64,000 bases of DNA from Cellulomonas sp. ACRRI (GTDB taxonomy: Bacteria > Actinomycetota > Actinomycetes > Actinomycetales > Cellulomonadaceae). Numbering within the stretch: the first letter of the stretch is position 1; every line of letters starts with the position of its first letter. The stretch is from the NCBI RefSeq assembly GCF_022346185.1, contig NZ_JAKRMS010000005.1, positions 1-64,000 of the forward strand. The letters run 5' to 3'. Both the position numbers and the translations under genes were made by a program. The notes under the pieces are model-generated. The model had not been told where the DNA came from, did not search any database, and was given only the letters and a program-made list of their open reading frames with translations. Shown here in pieces: positions 7,884 through 16,834 of the stretch.

Positions 7884-10800
7884 TGCGGCTGCACACCCTG
7901 ACGATCCAGGCGGTCGGCCCGTTCGCGGGCCGGCACACCGTCGACTTCGCCGCGCTGTCCGCGGGAGGGCTGTTCCTCCTCGAGGGCCCGACCGGGGCGG
8001 GCAAGTCGACCGTCATCGACGCCGTGGTGTTCGCGCTGTACGGCAAGGTGGCGTCGGCGTCCGCGAGCGAGGACCGGCTGCGGTCGGCGTTCGCCGCGGA
8101 CGACGTGGAGACGGTCGTGGACCTGGTGTTCGAGACCGGGTCCGGCGTGTACCGGGTGCGCCGGACGCCGGCGTACGAGCGGGCGAAGAAGCGCGGCACC
8201 GGGCGGGCGAAGCAGCAGGCGACCGTGAAGCTGTGGCGGCTCACCGCCGCGCCCGAGGGCGCCGCCCTCGCCGGCCTCGACGCCGCCCTCGCCGGCCTCG
8301 ACGCCGCCCTCGCCGGCCCCGACGCCGCCGACCCGCCCGGCGAGCTGCTCTCCACCCGCCTCGACGAGGCCGGCGCCGAGCTCACCCGGGTCGTCGGCCT
8401 GGACCGGGCGCAGTTCGTGCAGACGATGGTGCTGCCGCAGGGCGAGTTCGCCGCCTTCCTGCGCGCCGACCCCGAGCAGCGCCGTGGGCTGCTGCAGCGG
8501 ATCTTCGGCACCGAGGTGTACGAGCGGGTGCAGCAGCGCCTGGACGAGCTGCGCCGCGAGGCCCAGCGCGCCGTCGCCGAGGCCCGGGCCGCGGTGCAGG
8601 AGTGCACCGCGCGGTTCGCCGGCGCGGCCGCGGCCGACGAGGAGGGCGTCGCGGCGCTGCGCGCGGCCGCCGCGGAGGACGTCGCCGCCCTCGCCCCGCT
8701 CGTGGCCGACCGGCTCGCCGCGCTGCGCGCGCACGAGGCCGCCGCCCGCGCCGCCGCCGACGCCGCCGCGGCCCGCGTGGCGGAGGCCCGCGCCGCGGCC
8801 GACGGGGCGGGCGCCCGGCTGCGGCTGGTCCGGCGCCGCGCGGCGCTGGCGGAGGAGCGCGCCCGGCTGGCGGAGGCCGCCGAGCAGCACGCCGCGGACG
8901 TGGCGCGGGTGGACCGCGCGCGGCGCGCCGCCGTGGCCCGGCCGGTCCTGCGCGGCCTGGACGACGCGCGGGGCGCGCTCGCGGGCGCGGACAAGGAGCT
9001 GCGGGCCGCGCTCGACGCGGCACCCGCCGGTCTCGCCCCGGCGGACACGGGGGCGGCGCTCGCGGACGCGACGCTGCCCGCCGCGCTCACCGCCGTGCGG
9101 GCGACCAGCGCCGCGCTCGTCGCCACCCTCACCCGGGTGGTCGGGCTCGAGCGCACGCTCCCCCAGCGGTCGCGCGACCGGGACCGGCTGCGCGAGGTCC
9201 AGGCGACCCGGACCCGCACGATGGCGGAGGCCGACGACCTGCTCGCGGTGCGACCCGACGGCCGGGCGGCGCTCGTCGCGGACCTGGACGCCGCCACCGC
9301 CCTCGCGGGGACCGTCCCCACCCGCGCCCGCGACCTGGCCGACGCCGAGGCGGTCGCCGCGGCCGTGCGCGACCTCGCCGCGGCGGAGGCGGAGCTCGCC
9401 GCGGCCACGGACGCCCGCGCGGCCGCGGCGCGGGCCGCGGTCGCCGCCGTCGAGGAGGAGCACCGGCTGCGCCGTGCACGGCTCGCCGGGTTCGCGGGCG
9501 AGCTCGCCGCCGGTCTGGCGCCGGGGGAGCCCTGCCCGGTCTGCGGCGGCACCGAGCACCCGCACCCGGCCCCGCTGGGCGAGGCCCCGGTGGCCGAGGA
9601 GGACGTCGCGGCCGCCGAGGACGCGCGCCGGGCCGCCGAGGACGCCGTGCGGGCCGCCGAGGCCCGCGTCGTCGGCCGGACCGAGCGGTGCGCCGCCCTG
9701 CGGGAGCGCACCGGCGGCCTGCGCGCGGACCAGGCGGCCGAGGCCTCGGCGGCGGTCGACCGCGCCCGCGCCGCGCTGGCCGCCGCCCGGGACGCCGAGG
9801 CCGCCCGCGACCGCCTTCGCGCGGAGGTCGCCGAGCACGACCGCGTCACCGACGACCTGCGGCTGACCCGGTCCGCGCTCGCCGAGGAGCACGTCGCCGC
9901 CGGCCACGCGCTGGCCCGCGTCGAGGAGGACCTCGCCCGGGACACCGCGGAGGTCGAGGCGGCGCGGGACGGGCACCCGACGGTGCTGGCCCGCCAGGGT
10001 GCCGAGCAGGCGCGGGTCGACGCCGCCGACGGGGTGCTGGCGGCGCTGGACCGCCGGGCCGCCGCGGCCCGCGCGGTCGTCGAGCGGGACGCCGAGGTCG
10101 CCCGCGTCGTCGCCGAGCAGGACCTCGGCGACGAGGCGTCGGCTCGGGCCGCGGTCGCCGAGGCCGCCGACGTGGCCGCGGCGGAGCGCGCCGTCGAGGC
10201 CTACCGGGCCGCCGTGGCGCGGGTGGAGCAGGGGCTGCGTGACCCGGAGCTCGCCGACCTCGCGGCCGGCGACCCGCGGGCCCTCGCCACCGAGGTGGCG
10301 GAGCTGGAGCAGGCGCTGGCCGACGCGGTGGGCGCGGCCGACGCCGCCGGCGCGCGCCTCGGCAGCGCCCGGGACCGGGCGGCGCGCGCCACGGACGCCG
10401 CCCGGCACGTCACCGGGTCCGCCACGACCCTCGCGGCCGCCGAGCAGCAGGCCGCCCCGGTGACGCGCATGGCCCGCCTGGCCGGGGGAGCGGACGCCGA
10501 CAACGCCCGCGCGCTGTCCCTGGCGACCTACGTGCTCGTGCGCCGGTTCGAGGACGTCGTCGCGGCCGCGAACGACCGGCTCCGCGAGATGTCGGACGGC
10601 CGGTACGAGCTGGAGCGCAGCGACGAGCGCGAGGACGTCCGCACCCGGCGCACGGGTCTCGCGATGCGCGTGGTGGACCACACCACCGGCGCCGCCCGCG
10701 ACCCCCGCACGCTGTCCGGCGGGGAGACGTTCTACGTGTCGCTGTGCCTCGCGCTGGGCATGGCGGACGTCGTCACCGCCGAGGCCGGGGGAGTCGAGCT

Positions 10801-11008
10801 CGGCACCCTGTTCATCGACGAGGGCTTCGGCACCCTCGACCCGCACACCCTGGACGCGGTGCTCGGCGAGCTCGGGCGGCTGCGTGCGGGCGGCCGCGTC
10901 GTCGGCGTCGTGTCGCACGTGGAGGCGCTCAAGCAGGCGGTGGCCGAGCGGATCGAGGTGCGCCGGCGGGTCGACGGGTCGAGCACGCTGGCGGTGGTCG
11001 CCGGCTGA
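7883..11008 (+). CDS. sbcC: SbcC exonuclease subunit (Rad50-type ATPase)
   Basis: A 1041-residue SMC-like ATPase that powers and tethers the SbcCD nuclease. The N-terminal ATPase half has Walker A GPTGAGKST, then VMVLPQGEF with the Q-loop. Two long coiled-coil arms flank a zinc hook, CPVC, at residues 551-554, where two molecules join through one zinc ion. The C-terminal half has the LSGGE signature and Walker B LFIDEGFGTLD. The arms are extremely Ala/Arg/Glu-rich, as expected at this GC. A three-unit 21-bp repeat near residue 130 adds a short AALAGLD insert to the ATPase lobe. No membrane segments. Translationally coupled to sbcD. Confidence 0.95.
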   Translation: MRLHTLTIQAVGPFAGRHTVDFAALSAGGLFLLEGPTGAGKSTVIDAVVFALYGKVASASASEDRLRSAFAADDVETVVDLVFETGSGVYRVRRTPAYERAKKRGTGRAKQQATVKLWRLTAAPEGAALAGLDAALAGLDAALAGPDAADPPGELLSTRLDEAGAELTRVVGLDRAQFVQTMVLPQGEFAAFLRADPEQRRGLLQRIFGTEVYERVQQRLDELRREAQRAVAEARAAVQECTARFAGAAAADEEGVAALRAAAAEDVAALAPLVADRLAALRAHEAAARAAADAAAARVAEARAAADGAGARLRLVRRRAALAEERARLAEAAEQHAADVARVDRARRAAVARPVLRGLDDARGALAGADKELRAALDAAPAGLAPADTGAALADATLPAALTAVRATSAALVATLTRVVGLERTLPQRSRDRDRLREVQATRTRTMAEADDLLAVRPDGRAALVADLDAATALAGTVPTRARDLADAEAVAAAVRDLAAAEAELAAATDARAAAARAAVAAVEEEHRLRRARLAGFAGELAAGLAPGEPCPVCGGTEHPHPAPLGEAPVAEEDVAAAEDARRAAEDAVRAAEARVVGRTERCAALRERTGGLRADQAAEASAAVDRARAALAAARDAEAARDRLRAEVAEHDRVTDDLRLTRSALAEEHVAAGHALARVEEDLARDTAEVEAARDGHPTVLARQGAEQARVDAADGVLAALDRRAAAARAVVERDAEVARVVAEQDLGDEASARAAVAEAADVAAAERAVEAYRAAVARVEQGLRDPELADLAAGDPRALATEVAELEQALADAVGAADAAGARLGSARDRAARATDAARHVTGSATTLAAAEQQAAPVTRMARLAGGADADNARALSLATYVLVRRFEDVVAAANDRLREMSDGRYELERSDEREDVRTRRTGLAMRVVDHTTGAARDPRTLSGGETFYVSLCLALGMADVVTAEAGGVELGTLFIDEGFGTLDPHTLDAVLGELGRLRAGGRVVGVVSHVEALKQAVAERIEVRRRVDGSSTLAVVAG
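8261..8323 (+). repeat. three tandem 21-bp units inside sbcC
   Basis: Units at 8261-8281, 8282-8302 and 8303-8323 are nearly identical and each encodes AALAGLD (last unit AALAGPD). Likely recent slippage expansion in frame; copy number may vary between strains. Confidence 0.85.
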
Positions 11009-11035
11009 CGGCCGCCGGCTGACCGTGGGTGCGCC

Positions 11036-11479
11036 TCACCACGTCCAGCCGCGCGAGGCCAGCTCGACCTCCTCCCGCATCCGCTCCCACGGGTCGCCCT
11101 TCGCCCGGGGGAGCACCTCGACGCCCGCGAGCCGGCAGGCCTCCGCGAGCAGCGCGTCGTAGGCGAGCTGGCTGGCGATGATGCGCTCGGCCCGCGCCCA
11201 CGCGTGCCTGTCCTCCTCGAGCCGGCGCAGGTGGTCGGCGACGATCCCCAGGCGGACCTGCACGTGCAGCGCGTCGAACGGGTCGGGGGCCGGCGGCCCG
11301 CCGTGCCGGCCGTGCCGCACGCGGGTGGCGACCCGGTCCAGCGCTCCGGCCACCCGGGCGCGGTGCCGTTCGCGGGCAGCGCTCCGTCGCGGCGACGACT
11401 CCGCCCCCGGGATCAGCCTGAGCACGACGGCGAACGTCAGCGCCGGCAGCACGAGCCAGAGCACCAGCCACCACGCCAT
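11036..11479 (-). CDS. small membrane-anchored protein of unknown function
   Basis: A 147-residue protein. Residues 2-24 form one hydrophobic segment with several Trp, so it is probably an N-terminally anchored membrane protein with a cytoplasmic helical tail. The tail is rich in Arg, Glu and Ala and looks all-helical, with RLEEDRHAWARAERII as the clearest amphipathic stretch. I recognise no family. It lies tail to tail with sbcC, 27 bp away, and diverges from the MacB-type exporter operon. Coding bias matches its neighbours and the frame has a clear ATG start, so I take it as real. Confidence 0.65.
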   Translation of the reverse strand: MAWWLVLWLVLPALTFAVVLRLIPGAESSPRRSAARERHRARVAGALDRVATRVRHGRHGGPPAPDPFDALHVQVRLGIVADHLRRLEEDRHAWARAERIIASQLAYDALLAEACRLAGVEVLPRAKGDPWERMREEVELASRGWTW

Positions 11480-11531
11480 CGGAGCACCTCGCGTCCCAGC
11501 CTACGACCGGCATGTGATGCGCGCCACAGTC

Positions 11532-11545
11532 GGGACCTGGGTCCC
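11532..11545. promoter_or_regulatory. 14-bp palindrome in the divergent promoter region
   Basis: GGGACC-TG-GGTCCC has 6-bp arms and lies between the small membrane protein gene and the ABC exporter operon. It could be an operator for a dimeric regulator such as TetR or MarR type. No regulator gene is adjacent. Confidence 0.3.
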
Positions 11546-11655
11546 TGGGGGGTGGGATCAGGGACGGACCAGGGTGCTCCCGGATGCCCGCGTGCGAGGG
11601 GAGAGCGGGACGATCCACAGGTTGGCAGGGGAGGGACTCGACCAGGATGGGGATC

Positions 11656-12447
11656 ATGGCCACACACGACGGCACGCCGATCGCGAGCGCTCGCGGTCTG
11701 GTGAAGACGTACGGCTCGGGCGACACGGCGGTGCGCGCGCTCGACGGCGTCGACGTCGACTTCGCCCGCGGGGAGCTCACCGCGATCATGGGCCCGTCGG
11801 GGTCGGGCAAGTCGACCCTCATGCACTGCATGGCGGGTCTGGACCGCTCCGACGCGGGCACCGTGGTGGTGGACGGCCTCGAGGTCAGCGCCATGAACGA
11901 GCGGAAGCTGACCCGGCTGCGCCGGGACCGGCTCGGCTTCGTGTTCCAGGCGTTCAACCTGGTCCCGACCCTGACGGCGCTCGAGAACATCACGCTGCCG
12001 CTGGACATCGCCCGGCGCCCGGTCGACCGCGCGCACCTCGACGCCGTGGTGCAGGCCGTCGGCCTGGCCGACCGGCTGGGCCACAAGCCCACCGAGCTGT
12101 CCGGCGGCCAGCAGCAGCGGGTGGCGTGCGCGCGGGCGCTCGTGTCCCGGCCCGCGGTGGTGTTCGCCGACGAGCCGACCGGCAACCTCGACTCCACGTC
12201 CTCGGGCGAGGTGCTGGGCTTCCTGCGCCGCTCGGTGGACGACCTGGGCCAGTCGGTCGTGATGGTGACCCACGACCCGACCGCCGCCTCCTACGCCCAC
12301 CGGGTCCTGTTCCTCGCGGACGGCCGCCTGGTCGGCGAGCTCACCGACCCGACCCCGGACTCCGTCCTCGCCGCGCTCGCGGCGCTGCGTCCGGCTCCCG
12401 CAGCCGGCGCGCCGGTCGCCGTCGCGGCCGCCGACGGGCCGCGCTGA
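11656..12447 (+). CDS. ABC transporter ATP-binding protein, MacB/LolD type
   Basis: A 263-residue ATPase of the FtsE/LolD/MacB class. Walker A is GPSGSGKST, the signature is LSGGQQQR and Walker B is VVFADEPTGNLD, the phrase typical of this class. The Q-loop region reads GFVFQAFNLVPTLTALENI, again class-specific. These ATPases work as mechanotransmitters with long FtsX-like permeases to move lipids, peptides or antibiotics from the membrane outward. ATG 11656 begins the usual N-terminus; an ATG at 11647 is in frame, has AGGGGAGGG 11 nt upstream and is also possible. Its stop overlaps the permease start by 1 bp. No sensor-kinase genes of the Bce type lie beside it. Confidence 0.9.
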   Translation: MATHDGTPIASARGLVKTYGSGDTAVRALDGVDVDFARGELTAIMGPSGSGKSTLMHCMAGLDRSDAGTVVVDGLEVSAMNERKLTRLRRDRLGFVFQAFNLVPTLTALENITLPLDIARRPVDRAHLDAVVQAVGLADRLGHKPTELSGGQQQRVACARALVSRPAVVFADEPTGNLDSTSSGEVLGFLRRSVDDLGQSVVMVTHDPTAASYAHRVLFLADGRLVGELTDPTPDSVLAALAALRPAPAAGAPVAVAAADGPR

Positions 12448-14987
12448 TGGGCCGGGTGGCGCTGCGCGGCATCCGCGCCCACGTCGTCCGGTTCCTGCTG
12501 TCGCTCCTCGCGGTCGCCCTGGGCGTCGCCTTCGTCGCGGGCACGTTCTCGCTGCGCACGATGCTGTCCAGCACCTTCGACGGCATCGTCGACGCCGGGA
12601 CGCCCGGCGACGCCTACGTCCGCGCGGAGCCCGCCGAGGGCGCGTCGGTCATCGAGGGCACCACGGCCGGGCCGGCCGTCCCGATGACGCTGGCGGACGA
12701 GATCGCCGCCCTGGACGGGGTGGCGCACGCGATCCCCGAGGCGCAGGGATCGATCGTCCTGGTCGGGGCGGACGGCACCGCCGTGCAGAGCACCCAGGCC
12801 CCGAGCCTGGTGTTCTCCTACCTCACCGACGACCCGTCGCTCGAGGTGGTCGAGGGCCGCGGCCCGGAGCGCGCCGGGGAGATCGCGCTCGAGACGGCCA
12901 CGCTGGCGTCCTCGGGCCTCGAGGTCGGCGACACCACGCAGGTGGTGCTCGGCGGGCAGCTGTCCGACGCGGAGGTGGTGGGCCGGTTCGACATGGGCGC
13001 GCCGATGGCAGGGGCGACGCTCGTCGTCGTCGACCCCGGGACCGGCTACGGCCTGTTCGCGCCGGACGGCGAGGTCGCGGACATCGCGGTCTACGCCGAG
13101 GACGGCACGACCCCGGCCGAGCTGGTCGACGCGATCGCCCCGCTGGTGACCGGCGACCTGCAGGTGGTCACCGGGGACGAGCTGCGGGACGAGAACAAGG
13201 CGGCCATCGGCGAGATGCTCGGCTTCGTCACCACGTTCCTGCTGGTGTTCGCGGCGATCGCCCTGTTCGTCGGCGCGTTCATCATCTCCAACACGTTCGC
13301 GATGTCGGTCCGGCAGCGGATGCGCGAGTTCGCGCTGCTCCGCGCGGTCGGCGCGTCCCCGGCGCAGGTGTTCACCTCGATCCTGGTCCAGGCGGCCGTG
13401 GTCGGCCTGGTCGGGTCGGCCCTCGGCATCGCCGGCGGGCTCGGGCTCGTGCAGGGGCTGAAGTCCGTGTTCGAGGCCATGGGGATGGACCTCGCGGGCG
13501 ACATCCCGGTCGACGGCGCCACCATCGGCGTCTCGCTGGCCGTCGGCACCGTGGTGAGCGTCCTCGCAGCCGCCGTGCCCGCGCGCCGCGCCGCCCTGGT
13601 GCCGCCGGTCGAGGCCATGCGCGACGACGTCGCGGTGCCCGAGCGGTCGATCCGGGTGCGCGCGGTGCTCGGCGCGCTCCTCACGGGGCTGGGCGCCGCG
13701 GCGGTGCTGGCCGCGGTGCTGCACACCGGCGAGGAGACGCTGGACGTCGCCCTCGGCGCCGGCGCGGCGGCGGTCCTGGTCGGGGTGCTCGTGCTGGCGC
13801 CGGGGCTCGCCCGGGCCGTCCTCGGGGTGCTGTCGTGGCCGTTCGTGCGGCTGCTGCGCCCGGTGGGCCGGCTGGCGCGCGGCAACGTGGTCCGCAACCC
13901 GCGCCGCACCGCGAGCACGGCGGGCGCGCTGATGATCGGCATGGCGCTGGTCGGCGGTGTGTCGGTGATCGCCACGTCGGCGCAGGCGTCCGTCGCCGGG
14001 GTCGTGGAGTCCCAGCTGCACACGGACCTCGTGCTGCAGTCGGCCACCCGCGACCTCCCCAAGGGCGCGATCGCCGACGTCGACGCGCTGCCGGAGGTCG
14101 GCGGGACGGCGGCGTTCGCCTTCGCCCCGCTGGAGGTGTCCGCGGACGGCGAGGAGGCCGGGACGCAGTACGTCGCGGGCGTCCGCGACGACCTGTTCGA
14201 CCGGACGATCGAGGCGACGACGATCGACGGGGACCTCGCGTCGCTCGCCGACGGCGAGGCGGCGGTCCAGGAGGACCCCGCGAAGGAGCAGGGCTGGGCC
14301 GTCGGCGACACCCTGCGGATCGTGGGGCCCGCCGGACCTCAGGACGTGACGGTCGGCGCGGTGTTCACCACGAACGTGATCGGCGCACCCGTCGTCGTCG
14401 GGACGGACGTGCTCGACGCCCTCGTGCCGCCGGAGCAGCAGCTGGTCGACCTCCTCGCGGTGGACGCCGCCCCGGGCGTGGGGGCCGACGAGCTCAAGGA
14501 CGCGGTCACGGCCGCCGTCGCGCCCTACGTCGTCGTCTCGGTGCTCACGCAGGACGAGTTCGTGTCGAACCTTGCCGACCAGGTGAACCAGGTGCTGGTG
14601 ATCCTGTACGCGCTGCTCGGGCTGTCGGTCGTGATCGCGGTGCTCGGCATCGTGAACACGCTCGCCCTGTCCGTCATCGAGCGCACCCGGGAGATCGGCC
14701 TGCTGCGGGCCGTGGGCCTGGGCCGGCTCCAGCTCGCCGGCACCGTCACGGTCGAGTCGGTGCTGACGGCGGTGTTCGGCACCGTCGTCGGCCTGGTGGT
14801 CGGGGTGGCGCTCGCCTCCGCCCTGCCGTCCGTCTACGCCGACGACGGCCTGTCCGAGCTGGTGATCCCGTGGGGGAACCTGCTGGCCATGGTCGGGCTG
14901 GCCGTCGTCGTCGGGGTGCTGGCCGCCCTGTGGCCCGCGACCCGTGCGGCCCGGATGCGGGTGCTGGACGCCGTCAGCTACGAGTGA
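12447..14987 (+). CDS. FtsX-like ABC permease, MacB type, duplicated
   Basis: An 846-residue membrane protein with two MacB_PCD-FtsX modules. Each module has one N-terminal membrane segment, a large extracytoplasmic domain and a helical bundle. The C-terminal halves carry the class motifs RMREFALLRAVGAS near residue 293 and RTREIGLLRAVGLG near residue 748. About ten membrane segments are visible. It pairs with the ATPase encoded immediately upstream (1-bp overlap) to form a putative exporter; the cargo is unknown. The 3' end overlaps the 3' end of the convergent zwf gene by 14 bp, so no separate terminator fits between them. Length is normal for actinobacterial members of this family. Confidence 0.9.
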   Translation: MGRVALRGIRAHVVRFLLSLLAVALGVAFVAGTFSLRTMLSSTFDGIVDAGTPGDAYVRAEPAEGASVIEGTTAGPAVPMTLADEIAALDGVAHAIPEAQGSIVLVGADGTAVQSTQAPSLVFSYLTDDPSLEVVEGRGPERAGEIALETATLASSGLEVGDTTQVVLGGQLSDAEVVGRFDMGAPMAGATLVVVDPGTGYGLFAPDGEVADIAVYAEDGTTPAELVDAIAPLVTGDLQVVTGDELRDENKAAIGEMLGFVTTFLLVFAAIALFVGAFIISNTFAMSVRQRMREFALLRAVGASPAQVFTSILVQAAVVGLVGSALGIAGGLGLVQGLKSVFEAMGMDLAGDIPVDGATIGVSLAVGTVVSVLAAAVPARRAALVPPVEAMRDDVAVPERSIRVRAVLGALLTGLGAAAVLAAVLHTGEETLDVALGAGAAAVLVGVLVLAPGLARAVLGVLSWPFVRLLRPVGRLARGNVVRNPRRTASTAGALMIGMALVGGVSVIATSAQASVAGVVESQLHTDLVLQSATRDLPKGAIADVDALPEVGGTAAFAFAPLEVSADGEEAGTQYVAGVRDDLFDRTIEATTIDGDLASLADGEAAVQEDPAKEQGWAVGDTLRIVGPAGPQDVTVGAVFTTNVIGAPVVVGTDVLDALVPPEQQLVDLLAVDAAPGVGADELKDAVTAAVAPYVVVSVLTQDEFVSNLADQVNQVLVILYALLGLSVVIAVLGIVNTLALSVIERTREIGLLRAVGLGRLQLAGTVTVESVLTAVFGTVVGLVVGVALASALPSVYADDGLSELVIPWGNLLAMVGLAVVVGVLAALWPATRAARMRVLDAVSYE

Positions 14988-16386
14988 GGACCCACCCGTC
15001 CGGGCCGGCCAGGTCGTCGGCCCGGGCGGGGCCCCACGAGCCCGGCTCGTACGGCTCCGGGTCGGGGCGGTCCGGCCCGAGCAGCGGCGCGAACGCCCGC
15101 CAGGCCGCCTCGAGCCCGTGCGGCGTGGTGAACAGCGTCCGGTCGCCGACCAGCACGTCGTGCAGCAGCGACGCGTACGGCGCGATCGGGTCGCCGGGCT
15201 CGACGTCGTCCAGCCCCAGCGACGCGGTCCCCGTGGCGAGCCGGAGGTCCGGCCCCGGCTGCTTCACGGTCGTCGTGATGTCGATGGCGCCGTCGCCCGC
15301 CAGCGACAGGCTGATCCGGCCCGGGCCGGCCGGCTCGCCGAACAGCTCGTCCGGCGTCTTCAGCACCAGCGTGACCCGCTGCGCCGACACCGCCATGCGC
15401 TTGCCGGTCCGCAGCAGGAACGGCACGCCGCGCCAGCGGTCGTTGTCCACCCACAGCCGCGCGGCGACGAACGTGTCCGTGGTGGAGTCGTCGGCGATGC
15501 CGTCGATGTCCCGGTAGCCGTCGAACTGGCCCAGCACGACCTCGGCGGGGTCCAGCGGGCGGAAGCACCCGATGACGGCCTCCCGCGCCGTCGCCAGGTG
15601 GTCCGCGTCCAGCGCGGCCGGCGGCTCCATCGCGACCTCGGCCGCGATCTGGAACAGGTGGGTCACCAGCATGTCGAGGGCGGCGCCGGTCTCGTCGTAG
15701 AAGTCGGCCCGGTCGGCGACGTCCAGCGTCTCCGGCACGTCGACCTGGACCTGCGCCACGTGCCGCCGGTTCCACACGCCGCCGAACAGCTCGTTGCCGA
15801 AGCGGAGCACGTGCAGGTTCTGGGTCGCCTCCTTGCCGAGGAAGTGGTCGATCCGGAACACCTGGTCCTCGTCGAGCACCTCGTGCACCAGGGCGTCGAG
15901 CTCTGCGAACGACTCCGGGGACGTGCCGTACGGCTTCTCGTAGACGACGCGGACGCCCTCGGCCATGCCGTGGGCGCGCAGGGCGCGGGTGGTCGGGGCG
16001 AAGGCCGACGGCGGGACCGCCAGGTAGTGCACGACGGTCACGTCCGCGCCGTCGGCGCCCGCGAGGTCCCGCCGGGCGTCCCGGACCGCGTCGACCAGCT
16101 CACCGGGGTCGTCCTCGGTGAAGGTGGTCGCGTAGGACACGTGCCCGTCGAGGGCGCCGGCGTGCTCGGGGTCGCCGTGCTCCTCGAGCGAGGACCGGAC
16201 CAGGTCGGCGAGCTCGTCATCGCCGATCGGCTTGCGGCCCGTGCCGATGAGCGCCCAGCGCTCGGGCAGCAGCCCGCGCGACGCGAGCTGGGCGAGGCCC
16301 GGGTAGACCATGCGCTCGGCGAGGTCGCCGCGGGCGCCGTGCAGGACGAACAGGACCGGCGTCTCCACCGGCGTCGTGGGTGCCAT
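14974..16386 (-). CDS. zwf: glucose-6-phosphate 1-dehydrogenase
   Basis: A 470-residue enzyme that oxidises glucose 6-phosphate to 6-phosphogluconolactone with NADP, the entry step of the oxidative pentose phosphate pathway. The nucleotide-binding start reads LHGARGDLAERMVYPGL, a slight variant of the usual GAxGDLA pattern. The catalytic segment RIDHFLGKE and EKPYG are intact. Length is slightly short of the 490-510 usual for the family. ATG 16386 begins the protein 8 nt after the stop of the small antitoxin-like gene, so the two are probably co-transcribed. Genes of a pgl/opcA/tal group are not adjacent, so this may be a second zwf paralogue rather than the one in the pentose operon. Confidence 0.88.
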   Translation of the reverse strand: MAPTTPVETPVLFVLHGARGDLAERMVYPGLAQLASRGLLPERWALIGTGRKPIGDDELADLVRSSLEEHGDPEHAGALDGHVSYATTFTEDDPGELVDAVRDARRDLAGADGADVTVVHYLAVPPSAFAPTTRALRAHGMAEGVRVVYEKPYGTSPESFAELDALVHEVLDEDQVFRIDHFLGKEATQNLHVLRFGNELFGGVWNRRHVAQVQVDVPETLDVADRADFYDETGAALDMLVTHLFQIAAEVAMEPPAALDADHLATAREAVIGCFRPLDPAEVVLGQFDGYRDIDGIADDSTTDTFVAARLWVDNDRWRGVPFLLRTGKRMAVSAQRVTLVLKTPDELFGEPAGPGRISLSLAGDGAIDITTTVKQPGPDLRLATGTASLGLDDVEPGDPIAPYASLLHDVLVGDRTLFTTPHGLEAAWRAFAPLLGPDRPDPEPYEPGSWGPARADDLAGPDGWVLTRS

Positions 16387-16394
16387 GCCGCGGC

Positions 16395-16634
16395 TCAGAG
16401 GGCGGGCGGGTCGGTGCGCTCGGGGTGCCGGACCGGCGGTTCGTGCGTGCCCTCGCGCTTCTGCTTCTCCAGGAGGTCGCGCGCCTTCGCCGTGGCCTGG
16501 TCGACCTTGCGGTCGGTGGCGTCCGACGTGCGCGACTTCACCGCGTCGGCGGCCTTGTCCAGCGCCCCGGCGATCTTGTCCTCGTTGCCGGCGACGGCCT
16601 TCTTGGCCTTGTCGACGAAGTCCCCGATGCCCAT
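16395..16634 (-). CDS. MT0933/Rv0909-type small antitoxin-like protein
   Basis: A 79-residue Lys/Ala-rich helical protein starting MGIGDFVDKAKKAVAG, with repeated DKAADAV-like heptads. This matches the MT0933 antitoxin family known from mycobacteria. The ATG at 16634 begins the family's usual N-terminus; the longer frame from 16670 adds 12 residues that do not look family-like. No toxin gene lies next to it, and it sits 8 nt ahead of zwf. Members of this family are widespread as orphans in actinobacteria, and a role as a stress or CsbD-like protein is also possible. The antitoxin label comes from family naming, not from the context here. Confidence 0.7.
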   Translation of the reverse strand: MGIGDFVDKAKKAVAGNEDKIAGALDKAADAVKSRTSDATDRKVDQATAKARDLLEKQKREGTHEPPVRHPERTDPPAL

Positions 16635-16822
16635 GTCCGCTCCCGTCGTGGTGCAGGTGGTGTCTGCCACGAGTCAACGTCGGGCCCCGGACCCCCGCAA
16701 CCGGGCGGGGACCGGGCGCCGGCGACGCCCGGGATCGACCGGCAGCGGGCCCGGGGTGCGTCGGCGGGGTGAAGGTCCTGCGCCGGGCGTCGTCCGGAGT
16801 CCCGACCGGCGTGGCCTGCCCG

Positions 16823-16828
16823 TACCCT
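16823..16828 (+). promoter_or_regulatory. -10 element (TACCCT) of the LmeA-like gene
   Basis: TACCCT lies 6 nt before GTG 16835, which supports that start and a leaderless transcript for the two-gene unit. Confidence 0.45.
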
Positions 16829-16834
16829 CGGGGC

